Origin: Anthoceros angustus
Lineage: Eukaryota > Streptophyta > Anthocerotopsida > Anthocerotales > Anthocerotaceae
Direction of reading: 5' to 3'
Assembly: GCA_010909165.1 (NCBI GenBank)
Contig: MU008157.1
Location: forward strand, 310,001-374,000
DNA: 64,000 nucleotides
The notes beneath the pieces were generated by a model. That model made no database searches. It saw only the letters and a program-made list of their open reading frames with translations, and had not been told where the DNA came from. The translations under genes and the position numbers were made by a program. The first letter of the stretch is position 1. Each line of letters opens with the position of its first letter. Shown here piece by piece: positions 22,361-34,597 of this stretch.

Positions 22361-22612
22361 CAGACATCTTCTAGCACTGGTTAGCATCAGACAAGATGAC
22401 CTGCTACCTTACCTCCTGCACCCATCCTCCCACGCTCTCTGACAGACCAACCGGAGGCGAGAGCCGCTCCGAAACCACGCCATGGATTACACTGAATCGT
22501 GAATCGAGATTCGAGCATGGCCAACAACAGCCCTAATCCGATTCCGAACCGCCACTCGAAAAGGAGCTGGTGCAAGCAAAATATAGCCTTATCGAAACAG
22601 CAACAACAAACA
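22361..22612. promoter_or_regulatory. Shared intergenic promoter region, bL9m and uL3c
   Basis: The start codons of two organellar ribosomal protein genes face away from each other across 252 bp. This spacing must hold both promoters and 5' UTRs, so a bidirectional promoter is likely. I see no clear TATA box. The inference rests on geometry and on the shared functional class. Confidence 0.5.
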
Positions 22613-23619
22613 ATGTCAGCTATGGCGGCCACGGCTGCGTTGTCCGCTGCGTCTGTCACGTCGTCTCTGCGGGTGGCGTCACCTTCGGCCTCCACCTCCT
22701 GCTCCACGGCTGCAGCTCCGGCAGCTCGGCCCCTGCTCCAGGCATCGTTCCAGGGTCTGAGGTCCGGCTCGCGGCTGTGCGAGGCCGCAGCCCCCGACCT
22801 GCACTCCGCAGTGGCGCTGGTGCTGCGGGCGGGGCGGGATGGAAGCGGAGCCTGCAGGGGAGTGGTGAGCATGGGGGCCATGGAGGCCGGCATTGGCGTC
22901 ATGGGGACCAAGATGGGGATGATGACGGTGTTCAAGGAGGACGGCAAGGCCATCCCCGTGACCGTGGTAGGATTCCACGAGGGCAACATTGTGACGCAGG
23001 TGAAGACGGAGGCCACGGACGGCTACACGGCGGTGCAGGTGGGGTACAGGCGGGTGCGGGAGCGCAAGCTGAAGAAGCCGGAGCAGGGGCATTTGAACAA
23101 AATCGGGACCATTCCCATGCGCCATTTGCAGGAGTTCAGGCTGCAGTCTGTGGAGGGCTTCGAGCCCAGCCAGAGACTGCAGCTGGATGAGATCTTCAAG
23201 GTCGGGGACCTGGTGGACGTGGTGGGGAACAGTATCGGGAAGGGATTCCAGGGTACGTATCTCTGCGCTCTCTGCGCCCGCGTTTCCGAACCCTGACTAG
23301 ACCTCACCTTGTCCCCGCTGTGCTTTCAGGAGGTATTAAGAGACACAACTTCGCCAGGGGTGCCATGTCGCACGGTTCCAAGAGTCACAGAGAACTCGGT
23401 TCCACCGGTGCTGGTACTACTCCCGGGCGTGTTTACCCGGGAAAGAAAATGCCCGGCCGAATGGGCAATGAGCGAGTCAAGATACGCAAGCTGGAGATCA
23501 TCAAAATCGACACCGAGCTTAGAGCCCTCTTGGTGAAGGGAGCTGTCCCTGGAAAGCCCGGGAATTTGTTGCGCATTACTCCTGCCAAGATTGTAGGAAA
23601 AAACATCCCTCTCAGCTAG
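22613..23619 (+). CDS. RPL3: Plastid ribosomal protein uL3c
   Basis: Two exons, 22613-23252 and 23330-23619, join in phase 1 through GGATTCCAGG/GTACGT and TTTCAG/GAGG. A Ser/Ala-rich transit peptide of about 85 residues precedes [19 protein letters not shown]. The family core follows: [78 protein letters not shown] and MGNERV. L3 organises the peptidyl-transferase region of 23S rRNA. The bacterial-type length and the transit peptide indicate the organellar, most likely chloroplast, version. It is transcribed away from bL9m. The reading frame is clean and GC-rich. ATG 22613 is preferred over an upstream alternative start at 22499 because the transit peptide begins there. Confidence 0.94.
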
Positions 23620-24585
23620 TCAGCCAGCTTCCTCGCCGCAGTTGTTGTTTGCTACTTCTCTAGTGAAAACAGCAAGTAGGCGGCATCGTTCTTTCTTCAC
23701 ACGCTCCATTCGCCTACGCCCTCCCAGGCTTGTGAATTGATGGTATGCCGCCTGCGGTTGCGTTTGCGTGGCATTCTTGTGGCAGCAAGGGTCTGCGGCT
23801 TGGTAACCCGAAACAGGAGACAAGCTTTGTGGAACCACTTCCACATGGGGGACCCATCCCATCCTCACGTGAAAACGCTGGTTGTGGCTTTACTCACCTC
23901 ATATTGCTCTCATTTCAAGATTAGATTACTTATGGATACTGGTATTTATTCGATTGCCGAATGAGGGTGACTATCAATCTAGACTAAAAATACAAGTACA
24001 ATTATTCTTTGTATTGTCTTCGTTAGAAAAGCAATTGGTAATCCATCAATTGGGGCGTGCCAGGCTCCCTCGTGCTCGTGTGAGCCACCAGTGCACGTAA
24101 TTTATTATGTATGTACACACAGTATGTAGAAATGACAGGGTTTTTTTGACCTCTTCAAGGAGGTTATCAATATGTGGTGACAAAAGTAAGGCCGGTTTCG
24201 CATGTATCCAGCTCCGGTTCTAGGTGACACTACATGATACAATCCTTCATGACAAATCTCCATATTAAGCATACGGAAGGGTTTCCCTATGTGTGCGGTG
24301 CCTAGGCCATTTTCAGTTCCGGGAAGCGATGCCAATGGGCTCCTCCTAGTGCTGGCCAATGTGTGGCATGCGTCTCTCTTCACCATGCCAACACCTCTAG
24401 TCGTAGCACCTCGGTTCACAATCTGTTCACCTCTTTGCAATCTGAGATGCATTGATTTGCCAACGTTTTGGAGGGCATGGCACTAAGTTTATGTTTGTAA
24501 ATGGTATGATATGATGCAGTAGCCATTTCTTCTCGCGAGTCAGTAGCCTATAGCCTAAAAATTACACACACAGCCCCATATATCC
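23620..24585. other. Intergenic stretch, uL3c 3' flank
   Basis: No gene is supported. The first 200 bp probably hold the uL3c 3' UTR. Short frames on both strands resemble nothing I know. The next element, a copia gag, begins near 24590. Confidence 0.55.
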
Positions 24586-27500
24586 AAAATGTCTTCCTTC
24601 TCTATTTATTTGTCCAAGGAGGACCGATTTGACGGCCAACAACACAAACTTCGCTATTTGGAAATTTCGGATTACAAACATCCTGAAAGAGAGAGAGCTA
24701 TGGGGCTATGTAGGCGGTATCGGCACTCCACCAATCGTCATCCCATACCTGGCACTCATGCAACACAAACCCAAACAGATGAGTGGGAAGAGAAAAACCA
24801 GCAAGCCAAAAACGTCCTCATATAATCAGTGCGGCACAACAATGTCCAGCAGATGGAGGTGCACACTCTGCAGCGAAAGCGTGGCAGTAGCTCCACGACA
24901 TTTGTGCTGCAACGGGCATAATGCATATAGTTCATACCTTGAAAATTTTCTTTGGCTTGAGGATGGCCGAATATGATCCCGTTGATCGCCACATCATATC
25001 CTTCCGCAGCTAGGATGCAAAGTTTCAGGTCACAGGATTCACAATTAGTGAAGACCTATTAGCCGTCATATAGTCACTACCCTACCAGAATCATGGGATA
25101 GTGTTGTGCAATCCTTACAGGGGGCCAAGCCTCTCACCCTTAACATGGTCATCAACGCCATACTCACTAAAGAAGCTCGACACAAGGTCTTCGCCAATTC
25201 TTTCGGCGACGATAACTCTAGCTCCAACGCCTGCTACATAGACAAACAACAATTTAGAGGCAGAGGCAGGCCTAACTCCAGAGGTCAAGGATTCCGCGAC
25301 AGAAGTACCTTCAATTCTCACTGAGATAAAGGCACCTACAACCCCACATAGTGTAAGATATGTAAATACTATAAAATTTCTAGTCATACATATGAAGAAT
25401 GTCTGAATGACTTGCTGCACACAACCCAAGGCGGAAGGAACACTTGGGGCAATTAGCTTTCATCATGAAACACCATTCCAAAGCATTCCTAACACACATG
25501 AGCCACACCGACTCAACATCTACACTTTCCGCCCTTGTAGCGTCATGCATAACAACCAAAGGACAACACATATGGTATATGGACTCCGGTGCATCACAAC
25601 AAATGACACCACACAAGGAATATAAATAGCAACTTTTCAACCATCTCACCTCTTCACTTCGTTAGTCTAGGTGACGACACTAGGCTTTGGGGAGGGGGGT
25701 GCATTCCAGCCTCGGAGGCAGGATCGGGGTGGCAGACGACGATCACAATGTGTCCTCAATGCCCACTAGCCAGTACGGTGCCACGTCGTCCACGTCGCGG
25801 CTAGTAGCAGCAGTACTCAAAGTATTCGAGCGCAAGAGCCCACATGCACAGCCTAGAGCGCGAGCGGATCCCTCACCAGGCGCTTGTGGGGACATCGTCC
25901 TCCAGGCGCTCGTGGCATCACCAACTCTCAAACTTTCTCTGGCACTCCTCGCGCAAGTAAGGACTTTCTTTTTACTAATATTCCACATGATAATCCTCTC
26001 GAAATGCTATCTACCATTCAAGGCTTAGCTCAACCTAATTCGAAAGATGCTTATCTCGAGGACGCCTCTTCACCATAAGGTCTCGAGGACACTAGAACGG
26101 GCAAACATCCTCAACGTTCCAGTGCAGGTAAATAAGGAGGTATTCTCCTACTAACTGAAAGGACCTTAAAAACACTTTAGCCTGTTGTCTTAATGAAGCA
26201 ATAGATCAGTTTATTCCTGCTAACTATCAGGAGGCCATTACCTACGCAGAAAAAGAAAATTGGAAGAAAGCAATAAGGCCAGAACTAGATTCCCTTAAAG
26301 CTAACAAAACTTGGAAACTAACTATTTTACCACTAGATGGAAAACTAGTAGGTTCCAAGTAGACTTTTAAGATTACATTAAATGCTGACGGTATCATAGA
26401 GAGATATAGGGCCAGATTAGTGGGAAAAAGATGTTCACAAAAATATGGTTTCGATTGTGACGAGATCTTTAGCCCCGTGCTAAAATTAATGTCATCAATA
26501 ATCTTTATGGCCTTAGCTTCTCACCATGACTATGAGCTTATGCAACTAGATATGAAGACAACTTTTTTATATGGCGACCTTGACCTAACTATCTATATGG
26601 AATTACCTTAGGGTATATGAGTTAAGGATAAAGCAAAATATTATGTTTGCAAATTATTAAATCATTATATGGACGCAAGCAAAACACCATGAAGTAGTAT
26701 TTTAAATTAGATGTTAGTTTTAAGTCTTTAGGTTTTACTAGATTACACTATATTTATATTAAGAGATTTTGTTATCACTTCATTGTGCTTGGAGTTTACG
26801 TTGACGACATTGTTTTTATGTCTAACTTTGAGGCCATCTTAGAGCGTACTAGATTAATGCTTGCAAAGAGTTTCTCTATGAGATCATGCCGAGAACTTTC
26901 ATTTTGTCTAGGCATTCAAATTTTAAGACAGAGAGAAACTACAAGTATTTTCATTCATTATCTAAGTATATTCAGGAAGTTCTGACTAAGTACAACATGT
27001 TAGAGTCTTGGCCTGTTTCCACACTTATCTATGGAGGCTAACCTGAAGCTCAGCAAAGAGGAAGATCAACAACAAGAAGTGACCAATTCTAGTAGCAACC
27101 AGCTACCATATTGGTCCATTGTTAGGAGCTTCATGTACCTTATAGTTTGCGCTAGACCAGACCTTGTATTCTTAGTGGGAGTATTATCTCAGTTCTTAGC
27201 AGCTCCGACTCAAGCTCACTAGAAATTTAAAGCAGCCAAGCGGGTATTCTAATATTTGAGAGCAACTCCTAACATCAGACTCCTATACCTGTCATCGTCC
27301 AAACAAGCTGAACCTCTACAACTTGAGGGTTATAGCGACGCTGACTGGGCAGAGAATGCACAAGCAGCTACGTTTACATGCTCGGTGGAACAACAACAAG
27401 TTGGAATAGCAAACGACAATAGGTGGTGGCACTCACTAACTCATGCTTGGAAAGGACGGCCTATGACAATTCCTACAAGTATCCAAACTCGCGGAAACAC

Positions 27501-27812
27501 AACAAGTACCAAGACCACTCTATTGCGATTTTTTGAGTGTAATAGCAGTCACTTACAACCCGAAGTTCCACGCGAGGACCAAGCACATAGAAGTTCAATT
27601 CCATTTCATCATACAAGTAGTAGAAGATAGTAAATTTGAAGTTTTATATCTACCGATAGAATTGATGACGGCCGACGCACTAATCAAAGCACTCACCTCC
27701 GTTAAGCACCAGCAATACGCAATTAGCATGAGAGTAAGAAGCTTATCACAAGCAACTAATGAAATGCAACACCAGAAGACTAGAGAGCTTAAGGACTAAC
27801 GTTAAGTGGGAG
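24586..27812 (+). mobile_element. Second Ty1/copia retrotransposon, degenerate
   Basis: Modules in order on the plus strand: a gag start (24589-24830) with NFAIWKFRITNILKERELWGYVGG split over two frames; a protease active site IWYMDSGASQQMT (about 25570-25610); reverse transcriptase pieces with TWKL, RYRARLVGKRCSQKYGFDCDE and FSPVLKL, LMQLDMKTTFLYGDL (26420-26611) and YVDDIVFMS (about 26790-26820); and RNase H with GYSDADWAENA (about 27330). The integrase region is largely replaced by unrelated sequence around 25680-26130. There are many stops and shifts. The element differs from the minus-strand copia at 14-17 kb in gag type and sequence, so it is a separate lineage. Confidence 0.9.
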
Positions 27813-28000
27813 TGTTAAGTTAATAACATCTAGCCCTTAGGGCATGGTTCATAATACCGTAGATATTAAACAATAATTAAGTGAACGGTTAGGTTTCAGG
27901 TGCTGTATTTCGCACATACACACATCTGTACATAATGCTTCACATCATCATTCAATCTGAGCGAATTGGCCAACGCCCCTCTCTCGATTCGAGACACTGC
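27813..28000 (+). repeat. Candidate 3' LTR start of the plus-strand copia
   Basis: A purine-rich GTTAAGTGGGAG is followed by TGTTAAGTTAATAACATC, the standard polypurine-tract/TG boundary of a copia 3' LTR. The right end is not defined and no matching 5' LTR is visible before 24590, so the element is truncated at its 5' end. Confidence 0.5.
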
Positions 28001-29673
28001 ATAGCCATGGTATAGGTCCCATGTCTGCCATAGTAGTCAGTGCTTAGCCCATCTCCATATAGCTCATTGTGAAATGAGTCCCATCCATGGCCCCACAACA
28101 GTTTTCAAACCCTTGCTATAACTGAAAGCCGAGCTTGATCTCTTGGAATCTTGTTGAACTAGGCCATTATAGGTGGTGTTGCCATCATTGTAAAATGAAG
28201 ACCACAAAACTGTGAAAGACATCAAATACTTTGGTGGTGCCCACACCAAACAATTCCCCAAGGCTCACATAGGAGTCCCCTTTTGCTGACTAGTAGTAGT
28301 AAGTCAAAAAGTAAGTTCAAGAGACCTGAACTTACTTTTTGACAGGCAGTAGACGGCCTGAAATTTGGTTGAAGCCTGGCACTTCCGTGGGTTGGAGGTC
28401 TATAGTAAGGAGAGAGCACACATATTCAAAGGACATTGGACTTTATAAAACAAAAGAACACTGTAGCATTTTCCTTTGCAACATGGCAATTGTACAGCGA
28501 GAAAACGCCTTGAGCTTGAGGATTGATGTAGAATTCATTGTACTGGATATCATTCAACATTCGGCAGGCAACATTCGGCAGGTCAGTAGATCTGAGGACT
28601 TGGATTACTTTTTATGGTTGCCTCGTCCCTTGCTAGAGGATCCTATCCCTTGGATTTGGGGACTATATGCTTCTTTTGTACCCTTTCTTTGCTCGACCCT
28701 TTTCATAAAGCGCACGGGGCTCCCTACTGTTGAGCTCGAAAGCCTGAGCGTCAAATTTTCTTAATGGTAATAGTAATAGTATCTATTTAACATGGACTTC
28801 CTCATTTATCCTGTAAATATTTTTTATGTAATTAATTATCTTCCCGGATCTACTATATACAAGCCGGAGATAAATTCAGTCTATGAAATCTAGCTCTCCA
28901 TCGTCTCCATTCGTCAAAGTACACCTATTCAATATCAATAAGAATATTTATTTCTTTATAATATATATAGTGGAATTGACCCGCGTCGGTCCATGAAAGC
29001 TTATTCGGAGCGTTCCACCGATCAGTACTAGGCCTTGTCCGGCATTCCGGGGATCAGTGAGCCCAAGTCCCAAAAACAGAAGAAAAACGTCCAATAAATG
29101 GCCGTGGGCGGCTCAATAGCGGGCACGTGGTAGCCGTCCAGGTTAAATAGGTGTAGGGGTCGGAACGTGAACCCGAAGGTCGAATTTGGCGGTCTTGGCC
29201 GTTTCGTTTCTCAGAGGCGTGGCGTGGCCAGAGTCAAGCATGGGTTGCAAATAAACATTAAAAAGTGACAGAGTAAAGTCTGTTATAAAGTTGCCGGTGT
29301 GCATTAGGCCCGAAAGCGGAGACTGGTGGCCCAGTGAAGGCCACGCTGTCGTGGGCGTTTCACGAGACCCTCTGGTTGCTGTGTGCCGCTCAGGCCTCGC
29401 GGCCTACGGGCCTCAACGCTCTGCTCCAGTGGCTGCCTCAATTCTCTCTGGGTTGCTCAGCTGGACGGTGTGCAGCCACCGGGCTCCTTCCCCTGCCCAG
29501 TCTCTGCCGCCGAGGACTGGATGGAACGAGCTGGGCATGGAGAATTCTGAGACTGCAGCCTTGGGGAGAGGAGCAGCATGTGGAGCTGGCATTCGGGAGG
29601 CTGAATTCTCTCTTATCGGAAGCGGCATCTTCTTCTGCTGATCTGACGCAGCCCAGTGCTAGGAGCTTCAGCC
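28001..29673. other. Intergenic stretch upstream of the ABC1 kinase
   Basis: I see no supported gene. It contains a perfect 17-bp inverted repeat at 28303-28343, then AT-rich DNA (28780-28980), then GC-richer DNA from 29000 that is probably promoter and 5' UTR of the kinase gene. Frames at 28064-28261 and 28339-28764 have no recognisable domain. Confidence 0.5.
28303..28343. repeat. Perfect 17-bp inverted repeat with 7-base loop
   Basis: GTCAAAAAGTAAGTTCA (28303-28319) and TGAACTTACTTTTTGAC (28327-28343) are exact reverse complements around AGAGACC. It can form a strong hairpin. There is no adjacent gene or obvious transposon, so the role is unknown. Confidence 0.9.
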
Positions 29674-32600
29674 ATGGCAGCCCTCCTGGAGTCCTCGCTG
29701 CGGGCGATGAGCGCCAGTCCCAGCGGCCTGAGCTCGTCCCGTGCCTCGTTCGTCAATCCCGCCTCGCCCCCGGCACGGCTCAAGGTCCAGGAGGTGCAAA
29801 TTGCGGGACCGCGGGGGCGAGGGAGCAGGGGAGGCAGAGATGGGAGAAGTGGGCACGCGGATGCCGTTGCCACCCAGGATGCCCCTGCGTCTGCGAGGCC
29901 CGGCCCGCCCGAAGTCCGGCCTAAGGTGCAGCTCGGTGAGGGAGTTGTGATCCCGGCGAGTCGGAGCACGGTACGGGCATTTGCTTCTGTAGGGGGTTGT
30001 TTAGTCTGTGGGTTCGGGTAGCGGAGCTGTGGAGAGTGGAAATAGTCTGTCTGGGTGTTCTCATTTCGCTGGGCCTTGGTGGTGCAGAGAGTTTCTCAAA
30101 TGTCGGAGGAGATGAGGAAAATGCGAGCTCAAATGGAGGAGGATGAGCAAGTTGCTTCCTTCATGCGGGGGCTGCGGGGGCAAAACCTCAACGATGAGCT
30201 CTTCGCTTCTGCCGACACGAAAATGCGGCTCGTGGAGGTGAGGGCCTGGGGTTTTAGTCTTCCCCCGTCGGCAGTCTGTATGGCCGTGGTGCTGGTCGTG
30301 AATGGCGTCACCGTCGTAGTTGTGAGTTGGGGTAGTGAGCGAGACTGCTATTCTGATTCAGTTGTCTTATTGTTCTGCTCAGGTGCAAAGTGGTGGAGAC
30401 GAAGATACGCTGCCACTTGTCTACGATCCAATAACCATTGGTGCTTACTGGGGCAAAAGGCCAGGAGCTGTGGCCACCAGAATAGCTCAGTTACTGGGGG
30501 TAGCTGGTGGCTTCCTCTCTAATATTGCCAAGGACATCATCACAAAGACTGTGAAAGAGGTGCTTTTCTGTTTATGCGAAATGTCGGGGCGTCATTTGAA
30601 TTCAGGTCCCAACGAGCTGCATGGTTCCCATCTTGGTGTATGACAGCGGGTGTTTCCTTTCAGAATGAGGTGAAGCGGGCGATTGAGCTAAGGGAAATTG
30701 TGACGTCCCTGGGTCCTGCATATATCAAGCTTGGACAAGCTCTGTCTATTCGACCTGATGTCCTATCACCGTCTGCTATGACCGAGTTGCAAAAGCTCTG
30801 TGACAAGGTCACTTGCCTAACCATAACCGATTACACGTAGCGAAGTGAAGTTGGGCCCCAGCTTCCACTTACGTAATTGTCAGGGCTGCCAGGGAAATGA
30901 AACTCAGGCTTGTCTTTCCGGTGTTGAATCGCTAGAGATATCTGATTTATCTGTCCTTTGCAGGTCCCTTCGTTTCCGGATGATGTGGCCATGGCTCTTA
31001 TCGAAGAAGAACTTGGTCGTCCTTGGCAAGAAATTTACTCCAGTCTGTCACCGTCACCCATAGCTGCAGGTGTGTGCTAGCTTCATAAGCTAGTTGGCCT
31101 CTCTTCGTTGATGCAATGATTATCTGCAGCTTATGATCCTTGTTGTTGCTTCACCTCAGCATCTCTCGGTCAAGTATACAAGGGTGTTTTGATGGAAACC
31201 GGAGAAACTGTTGCTGTGAAAGTGCAGCGACCCTTCGTTCTTGAGACTGTAACTATAGATTTGTTCATCATTCGGAAGCTGGGACTTTTTCTTCGGAGAT
31301 TTCCACAGGTGACTGCTGAAGCGCATGTCTGGCATTCACCAACTTCGGGCTGTCCATTTTCTCTGCTTGTCAGCTCGAACTGTGCCTCAGCTTATCTAAG
31401 CTGAAGAGTCCTTTTGACTTCAGATTGCTACAGATGTTGTCGGCCTGGTGGACGAGTGGGCCGCTCGGTTTTTTGAAGAGCTTGACTATGTGAATGAAGG
31501 TCAAAATGGAACTCGGTTTGCAGAAATGATGCGTGTAGACCTTCCACAGGTTGGCATCGTGCTCCTCATTGTTGTGGACCCAGATATTGCAGACGGCTTC
31601 TTAAGCTATTTTGTCGTTGGTGTGTGGCAGGTGGTTGTGCCAAAGACATTCACAAAGTACACCTCACGAAGGGTCCTTACAACGCAGTGGATTGAAGGAG
31701 AGAAGCTGTCGCAGAGCACAGCATCTGATGTAGGAGACCTTGTTAACGTTGGTGTAATCTGCTACTTAAAGCAGGTAATCTTCTTTGCGCTCTGCAAATT
31801 AATTCGATATAACTTGCGTTTGTGTGCTGAGTTCGTGCCTCTGGGGGAAAGTTGTTGGACACAGGGTTCTTTCACGCAGATCCACATCCGGGGAACCTGA
31901 TCCGAACCCCAGATGGGAAGTTGGCTGTGCTGGACTTCGGTAAGTTTCTTTGCTTATCAACCAGTCTGGGTTTTCACCTCGCAGCCCCGTTCCTGCATTC
32001 ACAATCTGGAAGACTGGAGTATGACGCAACTTCTTGTTCACCTCTTGCAGGTCTAGTGACTCAAATTACAGATAATCAAAAGTATGGAATGATTGACGCC
32101 ATTTCCCACTTAATCCATCGAGATTACGAGGCTATTGTGGAGGACTTTGTGCTTCTAGACTTCATTCCAGAGGGTGTCAATCTGAAGCCTATCATGCCAG
32201 TGCTGGCCAAGGTCTTTGATCAAGCTTTGGAAGGCGGAGGAGCTAAGAACATCAACTTTCAAGAGCTGGCCGCAGATCTGGCCCAAATTACATTTGACTA
32301 TCCTTTTCGAATACCTCCATACTTTGCGCTGATCATTCGAGCTATTGGTGTCCTTGAAGGCATTGCCCTAGTGGGCAATCCAGATTTTGCAATTGTTGAC
32401 GAGGCGTATCCCTACATTGCCCAGGTATGTAAGCAAGTTACAATTTTTAAGTGTGGAGAGTAGGACTCAACAGGCAACCGCTGGACCATGTCACCTCCCT
32501 GACCTTCAGCCTTGTCCTTGCAGAGGTTATTGACTGATAACTCTCCAAGGTTGAGGGAGTCTTTAAGGTACACCATATACGGTAAATCTGGCGTGTTCGA

Positions 32601-33379
32601 TGCAGACCGCTTCATAGACGTGATGGAAGCATTCGAGACCTTCACTCTTGCGGCACGGAGTGGAGGGGGTCAGGGCACGCGTGGAGGCATGGCAAGCCTG
32701 GGTCTCATCCCCTTCCAGTCTTCTGCCTTAAGTCTGACGGCCGCAGACCAGCCCCAACTACAAACGCGAGCGGCATTGGCATTTCTCTTCTCTGAACAGG
32801 GTGATTTCTTCCGGGAGTTCATCTTGGATGAGGTTAGGCGCATCACTGCACGGCTTTTGTGTTTCTTTTTGCACCAGCGTCAGAGACACACATGCTCATC
32901 ACGTCCTCCTATGTACGCAGGTGGTTAAGGGCATTGATGCAGTCAGTCGTGATCAGCTAGGGCGGTTTGTGGTTTCAACAGGCATCTACAGGCTGAATCC
33001 CATATTGAGCATGATGCCAGTACCTGGAGCAACCAGGTCTATTTCGCTCATCCCAACCGTGACCTCGGAGGATGAACAAGTCATTAACAACGTAAGAAAA
33101 GTGGTGGAGTTCCTGTCTGCTGGTACAACCACCGATAAGTCTTCCTCACAGGTGATCCTCAATGCATTTTGAATGTAAAGTCTGCGGTGCTTCGCGGCCT
33201 GAGCGTCCACGCTGATACCGGGTGGTCTTGCTTGACAGAGGGGTGGAGTTGGCATGTCTGAAGTCTTGCGTGACCTGCTGCCCGTTCTACCAGCTGTTGG
33301 ATCACAGGTCGTGCCGGAAATAATTAACCGTCTAACATCTCGAATTATAGCTCGGACTCTTCGAGAGCTATTTTTGTAG
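29674..33379 (+). CDS. Plastid ABC1-like kinase (ABC1K1/ABC1K3-like)
   Basis: Thirteen exons join cleanly: 29674-29970, 30088-30237, 30383-30559, 30664-30807, 30964-31069, 31158-31308, 31424-31549, 31631-31774, 31852-31939, 32051-32423, 32524-32832, 32921-33151 and 33239-33379. Atypical-kinase motifs are all present: the KxGQ motif in AYIKLGQALSIRPDVL, the Ala-rich loop PIAAASLGQVYKG, VAVKVQRP (lysine), FFEELDYVNEG (ExD), FFHADPHPGN (catalytic) and LDFGL. The N-terminus is Ser/Ala/Arg-rich, fitting a transit peptide, and the C-terminal extension past the kinase is long. Plant members of this type sit in plastoglobules and control prenylquinone and tocopherol metabolism and light adaptation. 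I cannot decide between the K1 and K3 branches. All motif residues are intact, so the gene looks functional. Confidence 0.93.
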
Positions 33380-34597
33380 AACAATTCTCCCATCTGCCGG
33401 CTGCGGAATGGGTTGTAAAAAACTGAAAACCGATCAATTCAAGTAGGTTAGACATCTCGCATCTGTCCTCTGCGGCAGGAGAGTCTGCAGGTTGCAATAC
33501 CGGAACGGGGCTACTGGTATGTTAACAGCATCATATGTAAGGATGTGTAGTATAGGTGCAGACAAAGCACAATCTGCCTATCACTGAAAGAGAATTCTGG
33601 CAGCCTCGTCCAAAGCCTCTTCCAAGTACAGGAAGGTTATCGTTGAATCCAGCCAGGAGGTCATGAGAAACGACAGCTAGGTACTAAAAGTGGGCATTCA
33701 TACAGAATCGCCATCCACGAAGCAACTCTGTGCCATACAGTTTTAAGTCTTAACCATGAAGCCAACGAGTGGATTGTCCGGCCACGACAAGTGCCAGAAT
33801 TTAGTACGTTCCAACTTGTCAATCAGCGATCTACTCCAGGATAGCCACCGGCATCCATTCCACCACCGTGCCGGCAGCACATGAACCTCCATAGAATCCA
33901 CGTCCTGCTGTCACTGCGTTTGTGTGGACGAGTAGATCATTCCCGTCTAGCCCGACAGGTAGACGGAGGATGCTCCTACAGTGTTGCACCTGTCACCCCA
34001 TTGCGGAAAAAAGGGAAGTTTAGACATCAGCGTTAAAACATTGCTTGTGACAATGGCAAGGCAAGTATTTGCATGATCCAAGCCCAGTCCTTTCCAAAGA
34101 TCTCGATGAGACAGGCATCCACCTTATTCTCGTAAGGCCTCTAATCTGACTCCGTAGATGCTGGAAAGACGCCTAAAAGCCATTCCTTTCTCACAAATCC
34201 CAACTTTGACACACCTCACTCAAATGGAAACCGTCTTTTCCACGTTCACACCCTTCTTGTAAAGGGAGTCAGACTACTTACAAGTTATTGTTGGTGCACA
34301 GTCTTCATGATATGCACCGTTGTGCCAGCTGAGAATTCTTCTGTCCATGTCATAGAATCCGTCTGCAGTGGTAACTCCTTAGCAGGAGCTGCATCAGGAT
34401 GTGACTTGAAAAGATGACAGTGTGGACGCGATGTTGAGTGTGATCGCCATTCATTGCGTTCACACAATTGGCGTGCAGCAGAAATCTCAGAGTCGGAATA
34501 CATATGGGGGAGTCGATGGTAAAAGCTGAGAAGCCACCCACTGACCCCGCCTCACCTCACTCCCAAACTTAACCCACCATGGCCATCGATGCCCCCA
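33380..34597. other. Intergenic stretch between converging genes
   Basis: The kinase gene and the F-box gene converge here. The stretch should hold both 3' UTRs. No reading frame of known family, RNA gene or repeat is apparent. Confidence 0.55.

Noticed and set aside
22570-23190. Long alternative frames across uL3c exon 1 on both strands
   Set aside because: GC-rich coding sequence opens shadow frames; only the frame from 22613 has L3 homology.
28064-28764. Possible genes on either strand after the copia element
   Set aside because: Short frames with no recognisable domain, splice pattern or start context.
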